A stretch of 13,313 nucleotides of DNA, from contig CALVKV010000032.1 of NCBI GenBank assembly GCA_944333305.1, positions 1 to 13,313 on the forward strand, given 5' to 3'. Each line of letters begins with the position of its first letter. Within the stretch, counting starts at the first letter, position 1. Positions 1 to 8,164 of this stretch are shown here, piece by piece. Source of the stretch: an uncultured Bacilli bacterium (GTDB lineage: Bacteria; Bacillota_I; Bacilli_A; RF39; UBA660). The notes below the pieces were generated by a model that ran no database searches, was not told the origin of the DNA, and was given only the letters and a program-made list of their open reading frames with translations. The position numbers and the translations under genes are program-made.

Positions 1-1158
1 TGTATTGAACTAACTAATAGTAATGGAGATAATCTATACTCTACTTATAGTAGTAATTGTAATTTAAGAAGTAAAGCAGTTAAAAGAAATTTTATTAATA
101 GTAACAAGAAAACTAAAACTTATAATTTAGTTAATAATTTTACAAAAGAGAAAAGCATAATGGCTGCTACTAAATTAAGCAATAATCTTTATATTTTTAT
201 TTCTACATCTTTAATACCATTAGATTCTACTATCAGTATTATTGAACAACAATTAGTAATTGTAAGTATTGTTGTATTACTTCTTAGTATTGTCGTTGCC
301 TACTTTATCTCTAAAAGACTATCTAACCCTATTATTAGAATATCTAAAGCTGCTAAATTAATCTCTAAAGGAAAGCTTAAGACTAGTTTTGATTCTGGTA
401 GTGATATTAAAGAACTTGTAGATTTAACAGATGCTTTAAATGATATGAAAGAAGAGTTATCTAAGACTGAAGAGTTACAAAAAGATTTAATGGCTAATGT
501 CTCTCATGATTTAAAAACTCCTCTTACGATGATTAAAGCTTATGCTGAGTTAATTTTAGATATTAATATTAATGATAAAGAAAAATGTAAAAATAATTTA
601 AATATTATTATTGAAGAAGTTAATCGTCTTAATAATTTAGTTAATGATATTCGAGCTTTAACGAAAGTAGAAAATGAATTAGATAAGTTAGATATTAGTG
701 AATTTGATTTAATAAAGTTAATAGAAAAAATTGTAAAACAACATAATATCTATGTTATTAAAGACGGATACAAAATAGAATTTATTCATAGTAATATAGA
801 TAAACTAGTAATAGAAGCAGATAAAAAGAAAATAGAACAAGTAATATATAATTTACTTAATAATGCTCTAAACTATACAGGTGAAGATAAAAAAGTTATT
901 ATTAAAGTAATAGAAGATGATAAAGACTACACTATTATGGTTATAGATAGTGGCAAAGGTATTGATAAAAAAGAAATAGACCATATCTTTGATAGATATT
1001 ATCGTAGTAAAAAGAATCATAAAAGATATGTTTATGGTACTGGTTTAGGTCTATCTATTGTTAAAAATATACTTTTATTACATAACTTTGAGTATGGAGT
1101 AAAATCTACTAAGAATAAAGGAACAACATTTTATTTCAAAATAAAGAAAGATGATTAG
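1..1158 (+). CDS. Sensor histidine kinase, C-terminal part (5' end outside window)
   Basis: This is a membrane sensor kinase of a two-component system: it autophosphorylates on His and passes phosphate to a response regulator, which is not in view. The frame is open from base 1, so the Met at 160 is internal; 385 residues are visible. In visible numbering, residues 1-83 are the end of an extracytoplasmic sensor region, 84-103 a membrane helix, and about 104-155 a HAMP linker. The HisKA H-box (NVSHDLKTP) follows with phospho-acceptor His169. The HATPase domain has an N-box (NLLNNALNYT, about 284-293), G1 (DSGKGID, about 316-322), an F-box (IFDRYYRS) and G2 (GTGLGLS, about 346-352). All catalytic motifs look intact. 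The regulator probably lies upstream, as usual for this class. The signal sensed cannot be told. The stop overlaps the convergent rsmD by 4 bases. Confidence 0.93.
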   Translation, partial: CIELTNSNGDNLYSTYSSNCNLRSKAVKRNFINSNKKTKTYNLVNNFTKEKSIMAATKLSNNLYIFISTSLIPLDSTISIIEQQLVIVSIVVLLLSIVVAYFISKRLSNPIIRISKAAKLISKGKLKTSFDSGSDIKELVDLTDALNDMKEELSKTEELQKDLMANVSHDLKTPLTMIKAYAELILDININDKEKCKNNLNIIIEEVNRLNNLVNDIRALTKVENELDKLDISEFDLIKLIEKIVKQHNIYVIKDGYKIEFIHSNIDKLVIEADKKKIEQVIYNLLNNALNYTGEDKKVIIKVIEDDKDYTIMVIDSGKGIDKKEIDHIFDRYYRSKKNHKRYVYGTGLGLSIVKNILLLHNFEYGVKSTKNKGTTFYFKIKKDD

Positions 1159-1170
1159 TCTTTCTTTTTT
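1143..1170. terminator. Bidirectional terminator hairpin spanning two overlapping stop codons
   Basis: A perfect 9-bp stem (AAAGAAAGA at 1143-1151 with TCTTTCTTT at 1159-1167) has a 7-base loop. The plus strand runs on in Ts to 1170; the minus-strand exit is also T-rich. The loop region holds both the kinase TAG (1156-1158) and the rsmD TAA (1157-1155). Only two G-C pairs make it weak thermodynamically. Confidence 0.55.
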
Positions 1171-1694
1171 AGTATTCTAATATACTTATCACCATATTTC
1201 TTAGTCTTAAGTTCTTCATAATAATCACTAAAGTCTAACTTATCTATATCATCACTTTCTAAGACTACTATTCCCTTTAATATATTTAACTCTTCTATTT
1301 TCTTTAAGGATTTATTTAAATAATCAGTTTTATATGGGGGATCTAAAAAGATAATATCAAACTGTTTAGGATAAAGTTTATCTAAAGCTTTTAAGTAATC
1401 TATATTTAAAACAGTGGCATTAATATTAGAATCTAGCATAGCTAAATTACTTTTAATCGTCTTACAAGCCATATATTCTTTATCTACAAATATTACTTCT
1501 CTTGCCCCCATACTTAAAGCTTCTATACCAAGATTACCACTACCTGCAAAAAGATCTAAGCAAACACTATTATCTATATATTCATTAATAGTTGCAAACA
1601 AAGACTCTTTAACTCTATCCATTGTGGGTCTTGTTCCTTTTAGAGTATATCCTTTTAACACTCTACCTTTATATTTACCACTAATTATTTTCAT
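1155..1694 (-). CDS. rsmD: 16S rRNA (guanine(966)-N2)-methyltransferase RsmD
   Basis: RsmD transfers a methyl group from S-adenosylmethionine to N2 of G966 of 16S rRNA in the small subunit; the Bacillus name is ylbH. The product is 179 residues from the ATG at 1694, a normal family length. N-terminal ISGKYKGR and TRPTMDRVKES are typical of the family. The SAM-binding motif is CLDLFAGSGNLG (about 45-56), and the catalytic DPPY is at about 118-121. An upstream in-frame GTG (1703) exists, but the AGGTG ribosome site (1701-1705) overlaps it and is spaced 6 bases from the ATG, so I choose the ATG. The start lies 14 bases inside the preceding YlbF-like gene, implying translational coupling. The Bacillus neighbour coaD is not downstream here; a convergent kinase gene is. 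Confidence 0.94.
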   Translation of the reverse strand: MKIISGKYKGRVLKGYTLKGTRPTMDRVKESLFATINEYIDNSVCLDLFAGSGNLGIEALSMGAREVIFVDKEYMACKTIKSNLAMLDSNINATVLNIDYLKALDKLYPKQFDIIFLDPPYKTDYLNKSLKKIEELNILKGIVVLESDDIDKLDFSDYYEELKTKKYGDKYIRILKKKD

Positions 1695-1959
1695 TACTAT
1701 CACCTAATTCTTTAAAGATACTATTTAATTTCATGATTAAGAGATTAGTTTCATTTTCTAATTTTTTATATCTCATAAATTTTTCATTATTATATATTTT
1801 TTTCATTAGAGATTCATCTTTAGTTATTTTATATTTGTTAATAGAATCTATTAAGTCCTTATCATTATAAATAGACTTTAAAGATTCTTTTATATCATAA
1901 CTCAACTTAGAATTATTAATACTAAAAAGTAAGTCTTGATAAATTAAATTATAATCCAT
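1681..1959 (-). CDS. Short YlbF/YmcA-family-like protein
   Basis: This 92-residue, highly charged, mostly helical protein lies immediately upstream of and overlapping rsmD. Its C-terminal helix (NNEKFMRYKKLENETNLL) resembles the end of the YlbF/YmcA helical domain, and the ylbE/ylbD homologues nearby support the assignment, since Bacillus has ylbD-ylbE-ylbF-ylbG-rsmD. In B. subtilis, YlbF, YmcA and YaaT form a complex that steers RNase Y. It is much shorter than B. subtilis YlbF (about 150 residues) and has no cysteine, so the Cys-rich tail tied to iron-sulfur binding is absent. The start has a GAGG site (1967-1970) 7 bases upstream. YlbG does not match. The family call rests on weak similarity plus position. 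Confidence 0.5.
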   Translation of the reverse strand: MDYNLIYQDLLFSINNSKLSYDIKESLKSIYNDKDLIDSINKYKITKDESLMKKIYNNEKFMRYKKLENETNLLIMKLNSIFKELGDSNENN

Positions 1960-1981
1960 ATTATTTCCTCTTTTCTTTATT

Positions 1982-2011
1982 AATATATCACATTTTACTT
2001 TTCTTTTACAA
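1982..2011 (-). promoter_or_regulatory. Candidate promoter for the ylbF-like/rsmD unit
   Basis: On the minus strand, TTGTAA (2011-2006) is separated by 18 bases from TATATT (1987-1982), about 22 bases upstream of the start codon. It overlaps the oppositely directed promoter candidate of the orphan gene. Confidence 0.3.
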
Positions 2012-2027
2012 AAATAAAATATATAAT
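1999..2027 (+). promoter_or_regulatory. Candidate promoter of the 323-codon orphan gene
   Basis: A perfect TATAAT at 2022-2027 lies 20 bases before the first ATG. The expected -35 position (TTTTCT, 1999-2004) is poor. The G-rich stretch at 2038-2042 then serves as ribosome site. Confidence 0.35.
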
Positions 2028-2046
2028 AAAGTTAGTTGGGGGAATA

Positions 2047-3018
2047 ATGATGAAAAGTTTATGGAATGGAAATAATAAGGGACAAATACATAAATATGTA
2101 TATAGTGGTGCTTTAACTCAAGATGAACTTAAGTTACTAAACGACTTAATAGCATTTAATTGCAGATATGAAGATGCCTTTTTTAATAAAGATATAGATA
2201 ATAGTATTCTTGAAATGATTGATAATGTTATAGATGATAAGTTAAAAAGTATTAGTCCTGATTTAGCTTTTAAGTTTCTTAATAGATTATGGACTATATA
2301 TGGCAATGTAAACTCTACTCTTGATGCCAATATACTAAATGGTTTTGAATTTGATTTAGTAATTCATAGACTGTCTATACAACTTCTTGACAGAGCGACT
2401 GAAGATGAAAAATCTTTTCTTTATAATTATTTTTCAATTAGGAGTGATGATCTTTTAAAATATTTTAAAAATAATTTTTATTATAAATTTTATCCTTTAG
2501 GTTTAAAAGCTAATAAGATGTTAACACTTGACCATGTAGATATTTTTCTAGCTTTGCTAAATGGTTCTAATGATATTGAGGAAACAACAGCTGATTCCAT
2601 AACTAGTATATATTTATTCTTATATAAAGATATTTTTAAGGAAATATTAAATAATAGAATAACTATAAAAAGTTGTAGTGTTTTAGCACAAAGATTTAAT
2701 GGCTATGAAAGATATGTAATTAAGAAGCATACTGGTATTAAGGACGCAAACATTGCTATACAGTTTGCATCTGAAGCAATGTCTATGTTAACTTACAAAG
2801 ACAAGGATTTAACAGATGATGATATAGAGTATCTAAAAGTAGGCAAAATATATTTAGATAGTCTACTTTTACCATTAAAAGAACTTGAAGTCGATAAAGT
2901 ATTAAGTTTTTATAATGCAAATGAAGCTACTGTTGATACAAGAGAATGTACTAAAGCTTTATCTTATGTAAAGAAAAGTATTAATAACAAAGATGAACAA
3001 CTAAAAAGAAATAGTTAA
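2047..3018 (+). CDS. Orphan helical protein of unknown function
   Basis: I do not recognise this 323-residue protein. It has no signal peptide, no membrane segment and no catalytic motif I can name. It reads as a soluble, largely alpha-helical cytoplasmic protein rich in Leu, Asp, Asn and Lys, with an N-terminal MMKSLWNGNNKGQIHKY and a Lys/Asn/Asp-rich tail. Two ATGs are in tandem (2047 and 2050). The ribosome site is an unusual GGGGGA (2038-2043) 3 bases from the first and 6 from the second, so 2050 is the likelier start. The gene is on the plus strand between ylbE and the YlbF-like gene, which are on the minus strand and adjacent in Bacillus. It therefore looks like an insertion into a conserved cluster. 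Base composition matches its neighbours, so transfer is not obvious. Confidence 0.8.
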   Translation: MMKSLWNGNNKGQIHKYVYSGALTQDELKLLNDLIAFNCRYEDAFFNKDIDNSILEMIDNVIDDKLKSISPDLAFKFLNRLWTIYGNVNSTLDANILNGFEFDLVIHRLSIQLLDRATEDEKSFLYNYFSIRSDDLLKYFKNNFYYKFYPLGLKANKMLTLDHVDIFLALLNGSNDIEETTADSITSIYLFLYKDIFKEILNNRITIKSCSVLAQRFNGYERYVIKKHTGIKDANIAIQFASEAMSMLTYKDKDLTDDDIEYLKVGKIYLDSLLLPLKELEVDKVLSFYNANEATVDTRECTKALSYVKKSINNKDEQLKRNS

Positions 3019-3021
3019 AAA

Positions 3022-3243
3022 CTATCTCATAACTTCTAAGAATGATTTTATTAAGTTTAAACTGTTAGAAATATTCTCAATCTTATCGCTTGGTCTTAAG
3101 CGATATTTTTCTTTCATTTCTTCTTCTAGTTGTTTAATAAATAAAGGACTTCTATTAAGATATTTATACCAATATGAATTTTCTCTTAGATATCTATAAA
3201 GATTAGGATTACTCTTTATTTTTAATCTTGTTTCTACTTGCAT
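3022..3243 (-). CDS. ylbE: YlbE-like protein
   Basis: A 73-residue protein matching the YlbE-like family (about 80 residues in Bacillus): a basic start, then NLYRYLRENSYWYKYLNRSP with the family's aromatic W-Y core, then a helical acidic/basic tail. The function is unknown; the family is small and soluble and occurs beside ylbD in Bacilli. The start codon overlaps the ylbD stop by one base (TAATG, 3241-3245), so translation is coupled to ylbD. It ends 3 bases from the end of the convergent orphan gene. In Bacillus ylbF would follow directly; here the orphan gene intervenes on the other strand. Confidence 0.8.
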   Translation of the reverse strand: MQVETRLKIKSNPNLYRYLRENSYWYKYLNRSPLFIKQLEEEMKEKYRLRPSDKIENISNSLNLIKSFLEVMR

Positions 3244-3599
3244 TAGTCTTCATAATATTTGTTAATTGGTCGTTCTTCATAATTATTAGGGGAAAATTCA
3301 TCATTATTTTTAGGTACTATTTCACTAATTAAGCTTACAGCTTTCTGAAGTCCATTTACACTTTTTTGAACAGTGTCTAAGTCGATATTTCTAATTAAAT
3401 TTGTTATTTCTTTAAAAGAGGTAGAACCTGTTTCTTTGACCTCTTTTTTAGATGTTAAGAACTCATTAAAGACATTACTATCTTCTCCATACATATCATA
3501 TATTTCATATAGTTTTTGAAAAGTAGTTTTATTATTTAAAACAGCTTTAGCTAATTCAGGTCTAGTTTTTATAAACTTTTTAAAACTCTCTTTAGACAT
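3243..3599 (-). CDS. ylbD: YlbD-like protein (putative coat protein family)
   Basis: This 118-residue soluble protein resembles YlbD of Bacillus (about 130 residues). The N-terminal part has SFKKFIKTRPELAKAVL, matching the family's F-V-K-x-H/R-P-x-L pattern, followed by a helix with YGED. The C-terminal helical part (LIRNIDLDTVQKSVNGLQKA) matches the YlbD tail that counts off helices around a hydrophobic face. The family carries a 'coat protein' label from Bacillus, but this organism shows no sporulation genes in view, so I do not infer a spore role. The ribosome site AGGTGAT lies about 5 bases upstream. A TATTAT at 3622-3617 could be a -10 box, with no good -35. It is the first gene of a ylbD-ylbE pair after the parC terminator. 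Confidence 0.75.
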   Translation of the reverse strand: MSKESFKKFIKTRPELAKAVLNNKTTFQKLYEIYDMYGEDSNVFNEFLTSKKEVKETGSTSFKEITNLIRNIDLDTVQKSVNGLQKAVSLISEIVPKNNDEFSPNNYEERPINKYYED

Positions 3600-3636
3600 A
3601 AAACATCACCTAATAAATAATATGTAGAAAAAGATT

Positions 3637-3667
3637 AAAAAAGACGACTTACTTTAAAAAGTCGTCT
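3637..3667 (-). terminator. Rho-independent terminator overlapping the parC stop codon
   Basis: A 9-bp stem (AAGTCGTCT at 3667-3659 pairing with AGACGACTT at 3650-3642, minus-strand order) has an 8-base loop, followed by Ts at 3641-3637. The parC TAA (3651-3649) runs from the loop into the 3' arm, and the 5' arm encodes the last ParC residues. Four G-C pairs make it convincing. Confidence 0.85.
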
Positions 3668-6144
3668 ATTGTCATTAATCTTTTATCTATATCTTCAAGT
3701 GATACTTGATCTTTCTTAGGAGTAGTATCTTCAAGAGGCTTTTCTAATGTCTTATAAAGGAAAGCATTAGTAAGTCCTTTTTTATTAATAGTACTACCTG
3801 TAGAATATCTATCAGTGATAGGTAGTTCTGTTGGTTTAATTAGGGTTATATCACCATTTTTAATACCTATATGGTCTCTATTAGTAGGTATTAAGGCTTT
3901 AATAACATGATATGGATTAGTCTTAACATCTCTTATTGTCATTAATCCCCTCCTTGCTCTACTACTCTTTTCAAAGTCTTTTAATTTAACTCTCTTACCT
4001 GTACCTTTATCTGTAAGAATAGCAAGATAATCACTAACCTCTTCATCAAAGTTAATTGTACTAACAACAGTATCATCTTTTAAGTTAATAGCTTTAACTC
4101 CACTAGCTTTTATACCGACAATAGGTATTTCTTCTTTAGAAAACCAAAGTCCATAACCTAAAGATGTAGCGATAAAGATATCAGGATTAGTATCTAACAT
4201 AACATCAACAACACTATCACCATCTTTTAATTTAATACAACTACTAGGCTTAGTTATTCTAGTTATCTTAAAGTCAGATAGACTTGTTCTTTTAATCATA
4301 CCGTTTAAAGTAGAAATAATAACATTAACATCTTTCTTAAAGTCTTTAACAAGTAAACTAGATATTACTTCTTCTCCTTCTCCTAAAGGTACTAAATTAC
4401 TAACATGTTTACCAAGTTCTTTCCATTTTAAATCATAGATAGTATGAACTGGTATAAATAAGAAATTACCTTGATTAGTAAAGACAAGTAAGGTATCTAA
4501 AGTAGATGCTTCATACATACCTATTAAATAATCATTTTCTTTCAGAGTAGTCTCTTCACCTTTACTGGCACTATAACTCTTTAGACTAGTTCTTTTAATA
4601 TAACCATCTTTACTTAAAGTAACAATAACATCTTCTTTAGGTATCATAACAGTCGTATCTATTTTTATCTCTGTTATCTCCTCTTTTATTTCAGTAAGAC
4701 GAGGAAGAGCATATTCATTTCTTACTTTACGTAGTTCATCTTTCATAACTTTCTTTAACACTTCTTCATTACCAAGAATTGCAGTTAAGCCATCTATTAT
4801 TTTTCTTAAAGTAGCCATTCTCTCTTCTAATTCCACTACATCAGTATTAGTTAAACGATATAGTTGTAATGTAACAATCGCTTCTGCTTGTGACATACTA
4901 AAATCAAACTCTTTAACTAAGTTCTCTTTAGCATCTGTTTTATTTTTACTTGCTCTAATAACACGAATTACTTCATCAAGAATAGATAGACATTTAATAA
5001 GCCCTTCAACGATATGTAATTCACTTCTAGCATGATCTAAATCAAACTGACTACGACGAGTAATCACTTCTTTTTGATGGTCAATAAAAGCATCAAGTGC
5101 CCCTTTTAAACCAAGTAAGCGAGGACGTTTCTTAACAATGGCAATCATATTAAAGTTATAACTAATTTGTAAATCAGTATTTTTTAGTAAATAATTTACA
5201 ATTAATTCTTTGTTAGCTGTTTTCTTTAAATCAACAACAATTCTAACATCTTCTGCTGACTCATCTCTAACTTCAACAATGCCATCTATTTTTTTATCAA
5301 GACGAATATCATCTATCTTCTTAACTAGTAGAGCTTTATTAACTTCAAAAGGTATCTCTGTAATTACTAAAGAATTACCTTCAAAAACATACTTACTTCT
5401 AATAATAACTCTACCCTTACCTGTTTCATAAGCATCTCTTATTCCTTTAATACCTTCAACAATACCACCAGTTGGAAAGTCTGGTCCTTTAACATATTTC
5501 ATTAAAGTATCTAAAGAACAATTAGGATTATCAATTCTATGTATTGTTGCATCTATTACTTCTCCTAAATTATGAGGAGGAATATTAGTAGCATATCCTG
5601 CCGAAATACCCATGGCACCGTATACTAACAAAGCAGGAAATCTTGCAGGTAGTACAGTAGGTTCAAGTGTTGTATCATCGAAGTTAGGAGCCATTTCTAC
5701 AGTATCTTTATTAATATCACGTAACATTTCATTAGAAATTTTAGAAAGACGTGCTTCTGTATAACGGTAAGCAGCAGGAGAATCTCCATCAATAGAACCA
5801 TTATTACCGTGCATATCAATATAAGGAAGTCTAGTTTTCCAAGACTGACTCATACGAACCATTGCATCATAAATAGATGAATCACCGTGAGGATGATAAT
5901 TACCGATAACGTCTCCTACCGTCTTAGCACTCTTACGATATCCCTTATCATAAGTATTTTTCTCTTTATACATAGAATATAAAATACGACGTTGAACAGG
6001 TTTTAGTCCATCTCTTGCATCAGGGATAGCACGTTCTTGAATAATGTATTTAGAATAACTCCCAAATCTTTCACCCATTATATCTTCAAGGGTATAATCC
6101 CAAATACGTTCTAATACTTCTTTAATTTCAGATTTTTTAGCCAT
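3649..6144 (-). CDS. parC: DNA topoisomerase IV subunit A (ParC)
   Basis: ParC is the DNA cleavage/rejoining subunit of topoisomerase IV, which works with ParE to separate linked daughter chromosomes. The tandem Met codons at 6147 and 6144 give 832 or 831 residues; the AGGAGG site is 4 or 7 bases away, so 6144 is the likelier start. Positions below count from 6147. The winged-helix region has PDARDGLKPVQRR (about 42-54), HPHGDSSIYDAMVR (about 85-98) and the catalytic Tyr129 in YRYTEARLS. The C-terminal beta-pinwheel (about 500-800) lacks a clear GyrA box, which favours ParC over GyrA. The quinolone-determining positions carry Ser90 and Asp94, the same residues as the susceptible type in streptococcal ParC. 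It follows parE with only a few bases between, and the parC ribosome site overlaps the parE stop. Confidence 0.95.
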   Translation of the reverse strand: MAKKSEIKEVLERIWDYTLEDIMGERFGSYSKYIIQERAIPDARDGLKPVQRRILYSMYKEKNTYDKGYRKSAKTVGDVIGNYHPHGDSSIYDAMVRMSQSWKTRLPYIDMHGNNGSIDGDSPAAYRYTEARLSKISNEMLRDINKDTVEMAPNFDDTTLEPTVLPARFPALLVYGAMGISAGYATNIPPHNLGEVIDATIHRIDNPNCSLDTLMKYVKGPDFPTGGIVEGIKGIRDAYETGKGRVIIRSKYVFEGNSLVITEIPFEVNKALLVKKIDDIRLDKKIDGIVEVRDESAEDVRIVVDLKKTANKELIVNYLLKNTDLQISYNFNMIAIVKKRPRLLGLKGALDAFIDHQKEVITRRSQFDLDHARSELHIVEGLIKCLSILDEVIRVIRASKNKTDAKENLVKEFDFSMSQAEAIVTLQLYRLTNTDVVELEERMATLRKIIDGLTAILGNEEVLKKVMKDELRKVRNEYALPRLTEIKEEITEIKIDTTVMIPKEDVIVTLSKDGYIKRTSLKSYSASKGEETTLKENDYLIGMYEASTLDTLLVFTNQGNFLFIPVHTIYDLKWKELGKHVSNLVPLGEGEEVISSLLVKDFKKDVNVIISTLNGMIKRTSLSDFKITRITKPSSCIKLKDGDSVVDVMLDTNPDIFIATSLGYGLWFSKEEIPIVGIKASGVKAINLKDDTVVSTINFDEEVSDYLAILTDKGTGKRVKLKDFEKSSRARRGLMTIRDVKTNPYHVIKALIPTNRDHIGIKNGDITLIKPTELPITDRYSTGSTINKKGLTNAFLYKTLEKPLEDTTPKKDQVSLEDIDKRLMTIDDFLK

Positions 6145-6155
6145 CATTTCACCTC

Positions 6156-8057
6156 CTATATCTTATAATCATCTTCTAGAGTAAACTCAACATTTTCATC
6201 TATCCACTCTTTACGTGGTGCGACATCATCTCCCATAAGAACAGAGACACGTTTTTCTGCAAGTTGTGCATCTTCTATTTTAACTCTAATTAAAGTTCTT
6301 GTTCCTGGTTTCATAGTAGTCTCACATAACTGGTCAGCATTCATTTCACCAAGACCTTTATATCTTTGGATTTCACATTTCTTACCCTTAGACTTTTCTT
6401 TCATCTCTTCTACAGTATAAGCATACTCTATATTTTTACCACTTTGAATTTTAAATAGTGGAGGAAGTGCTACATAAAGTCTTCCATCTTCTATTAATGG
6501 TCTCATATAACGATAGAAGAATGTTAATAATAAACATTGAATATGTCCACCATCTTCATCAGCATCGCTCATGATGATTACTTTATTATATTCACAATCA
6601 TTTATATCAAAGTTTGCTCCATATCCTGCTCCTATTGTATAAATCATCGTATTAATCTCTTCATTTTTTAAGATATCTTCTACTTTAGCTTTCTCAGTAT
6701 TTAAAACTTTACCACGTAAAGGAAGTATCGCTTGATATTTTCTATCTCTTCCTTGTTTAGCAGAACCACCGGCAGAGTCTCCCTCTACTAAGAATAGTTC
6801 TTTTTTAGTCTTATCTTTAGACTGAGCTGGAGTAAGTTTTCCTGACAAAGCTCGCTCTTTTGGATTTTTACTCTTACCTTTTCTTGCTTCTTCTCTTGCC
6901 TTACGAGCCGCTTCTCTTGCTACTTTACTCTTTAATGATTTATTAATTATCTCAGTAGCAATCGCTTTATTCTCTTCTAAATAAAACTGTAATTTCTCAC
7001 TAACAATAGAATCCACTATCGCTCTAGCTTGAGGAGTACCAAGTTTTCCTTTAGTTTGTCCTTCAAATTGTAACAAGTCTTCTGGTATTTTTAGGGAAAT
7101 GACAGCAGTTAAACCTTCTCTAACATCACTACCTTCAAGGGCTTTCTCTTTACCTTTAATAAAACCATTCGCTTTAGCATAGTCATTAAAGACACGAGTT
7201 AAAGCTGTTTTAAATCCTACTTCATGAGTACCACCATCACTAGTTTTAACATTATTAACAAAGGATACAATATTCTCTTGATATGTATCAGTATATTGCA
7301 TAGCGATTTCTACATCTATTTTATTTTTAACACCTTCAAAGTCTAAAACATTATGTAGTGTAGTTTTATCTTGATTAAGATATTCTACGAAAGCCACTAA
7401 TCCTGTTTCATAACAAAATTTAGCATGTCTATCATCTTCTTCATCATGTACTTCAATAGTTAAGCCTTTAAGAAGAAAAGCAGACTCTTGCATTCTTTCA
7501 CAAATAGTTGTATATGAGAAGTTTGTTGTTGAGAATATTTCAGGGTCAGGTAAAAATCTAACTGTTGTACCTGTTTTATTAGTAGTACCTATTTTCTTTA
7601 AAGGTTTATCTACTTTTCCACCATCTTTAAAACGAATAAAGTACTCTCCCTTATCTCTTTTTATAGTTACTTCCATCCATTTAGATAAGGCATTAACAAC
7701 ACTACCACCAACACCATGAAGTCCTCCTGATACTTTATAACCAGACTCTTCAAATTTACCACCAGCATGAAGTACAGTATAAATAACTTCAGGAGTAGGT
7801 TTACCTGATGCATGCATTCCAACGGGAACACCACGACCTTCATCGCTTACACTAATACTTTTATCAGAGTGTATTGTTATTATAATATGTTTACCATAAC
7901 CATTTATCGCTTCATCTATAGCATTATCAACAATTTCCCATACTAAATGGTGTAGACCTCTTTTATCAGTAGAACCAATATACATACCAGGTCTTTTTCT
8001 AACTGCTTCTAATCCTTCTAATATTTTTATTGAACTATCATCATATTTTACTGCCAT
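6156..8057 (-). CDS. parE: DNA topoisomerase IV subunit B (ParE)
   Basis: ParE is the ATPase subunit that powers strand passage by topoisomerase IV. The product is 633 residues, normal for Bacilli ParE. The GHKL ATPase domain is N-terminal: RKRPGMYIGS, VDNAIDEAINGYG with the Mg-binding Asn, DEGRGVPV, and GGLHGVGGSVVNALS. The transducer has QTKGKLGTPQA. The TOPRIM part has EGDSAGGSAKQGRDR, PLRGKVLNTEKA and the metal-binding SDADEDGGH. The more usual Bacilli form is TDADTDGAH, so the three differing positions around the DxD core are variants, but the acidic residues remain. QTKGKLGT and the closeness to Bacillus ParE in the linker (about 375-425) make it ParE rather than GyrB. The ribosome site is AAGGATG, 7 bases upstream. 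The leader carries a terminator-like hairpin. Confidence 0.95.
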   Translation of the reverse strand: MAVKYDDSSIKILEGLEAVRKRPGMYIGSTDKRGLHHLVWEIVDNAIDEAINGYGKHIIITIHSDKSISVSDEGRGVPVGMHASGKPTPEVIYTVLHAGGKFEESGYKVSGGLHGVGGSVVNALSKWMEVTIKRDKGEYFIRFKDGGKVDKPLKKIGTTNKTGTTVRFLPDPEIFSTTNFSYTTICERMQESAFLLKGLTIEVHDEEDDRHAKFCYETGLVAFVEYLNQDKTTLHNVLDFEGVKNKIDVEIAMQYTDTYQENIVSFVNNVKTSDGGTHEVGFKTALTRVFNDYAKANGFIKGKEKALEGSDVREGLTAVISLKIPEDLLQFEGQTKGKLGTPQARAIVDSIVSEKLQFYLEENKAIATEIINKSLKSKVAREAARKAREEARKGKSKNPKERALSGKLTPAQSKDKTKKELFLVEGDSAGGSAKQGRDRKYQAILPLRGKVLNTEKAKVEDILKNEEINTMIYTIGAGYGANFDINDCEYNKVIIMSDADEDGGHIQCLLLTFFYRYMRPLIEDGRLYVALPPLFKIQSGKNIEYAYTVEEMKEKSKGKKCEIQRYKGLGEMNADQLCETTMKPGTRTLIRVKIEDAQLAEKRVSVLMGDDVAPRKEWIDENVEFTLEDDYKI

Positions 8058-8080
8058 TATTTCACATCCTTCAAGATTTC

Positions 8081-8109
8081 AAAAAAAAGATACAAAAGCT
8101 TTATCTTTT
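8081..8109 (-). terminator. Terminator-like hairpin in the parE leader
   Basis: On the minus strand, AAAAGATA (8109-8102) pairs with TATCTTTT (8092-8085) around a 9-base loop, and the Ts run on to 8081, eight in total. It ends about 23 bases upstream of the parE start and just before its ribosome site. The stem is A-T rich (one G-C pair), so it could be a weak terminator, an attenuator or chance. Confidence 0.4.
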
Positions 8110-8135
8110 GCCCTTATCTATTCTTTTCAACGTTT

Positions 8136-8164
8136 ATTTTATCAAAAAAAAGAAGTAAATTCAA
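8136..8164 (-). promoter_or_regulatory. Candidate parE promoter
   Basis: On the minus strand, TTGAAT (8164-8159) is followed 17 bases later by TAAAAT (8141-8136). This predicts a start near 8129 and a leader of about 70 bases containing the 8081-8109 hairpin. It overlaps the terminator of the upstream gene. A second -35-like TTGACA is at 8187-8182, but transcription from it would cross that terminator. Confidence 0.4.

Noticed and set aside
1414..1707. Plus-strand open frame of 97 codons
   Set aside because: It lies wholly antisense to rsmD, whose motifs are clear, and has no ribosome site. The frames at 2118-2330 (-), 5210-5431 (+) and 8804-9184 (+) are rejected for the same reason.
3011..3025. 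Hairpin ATAGTT/AACTAT over the stops of the orphan gene and ylbE as a terminator
   Set aside because: Only 6 bp with a 3-base loop and no T run on either side.
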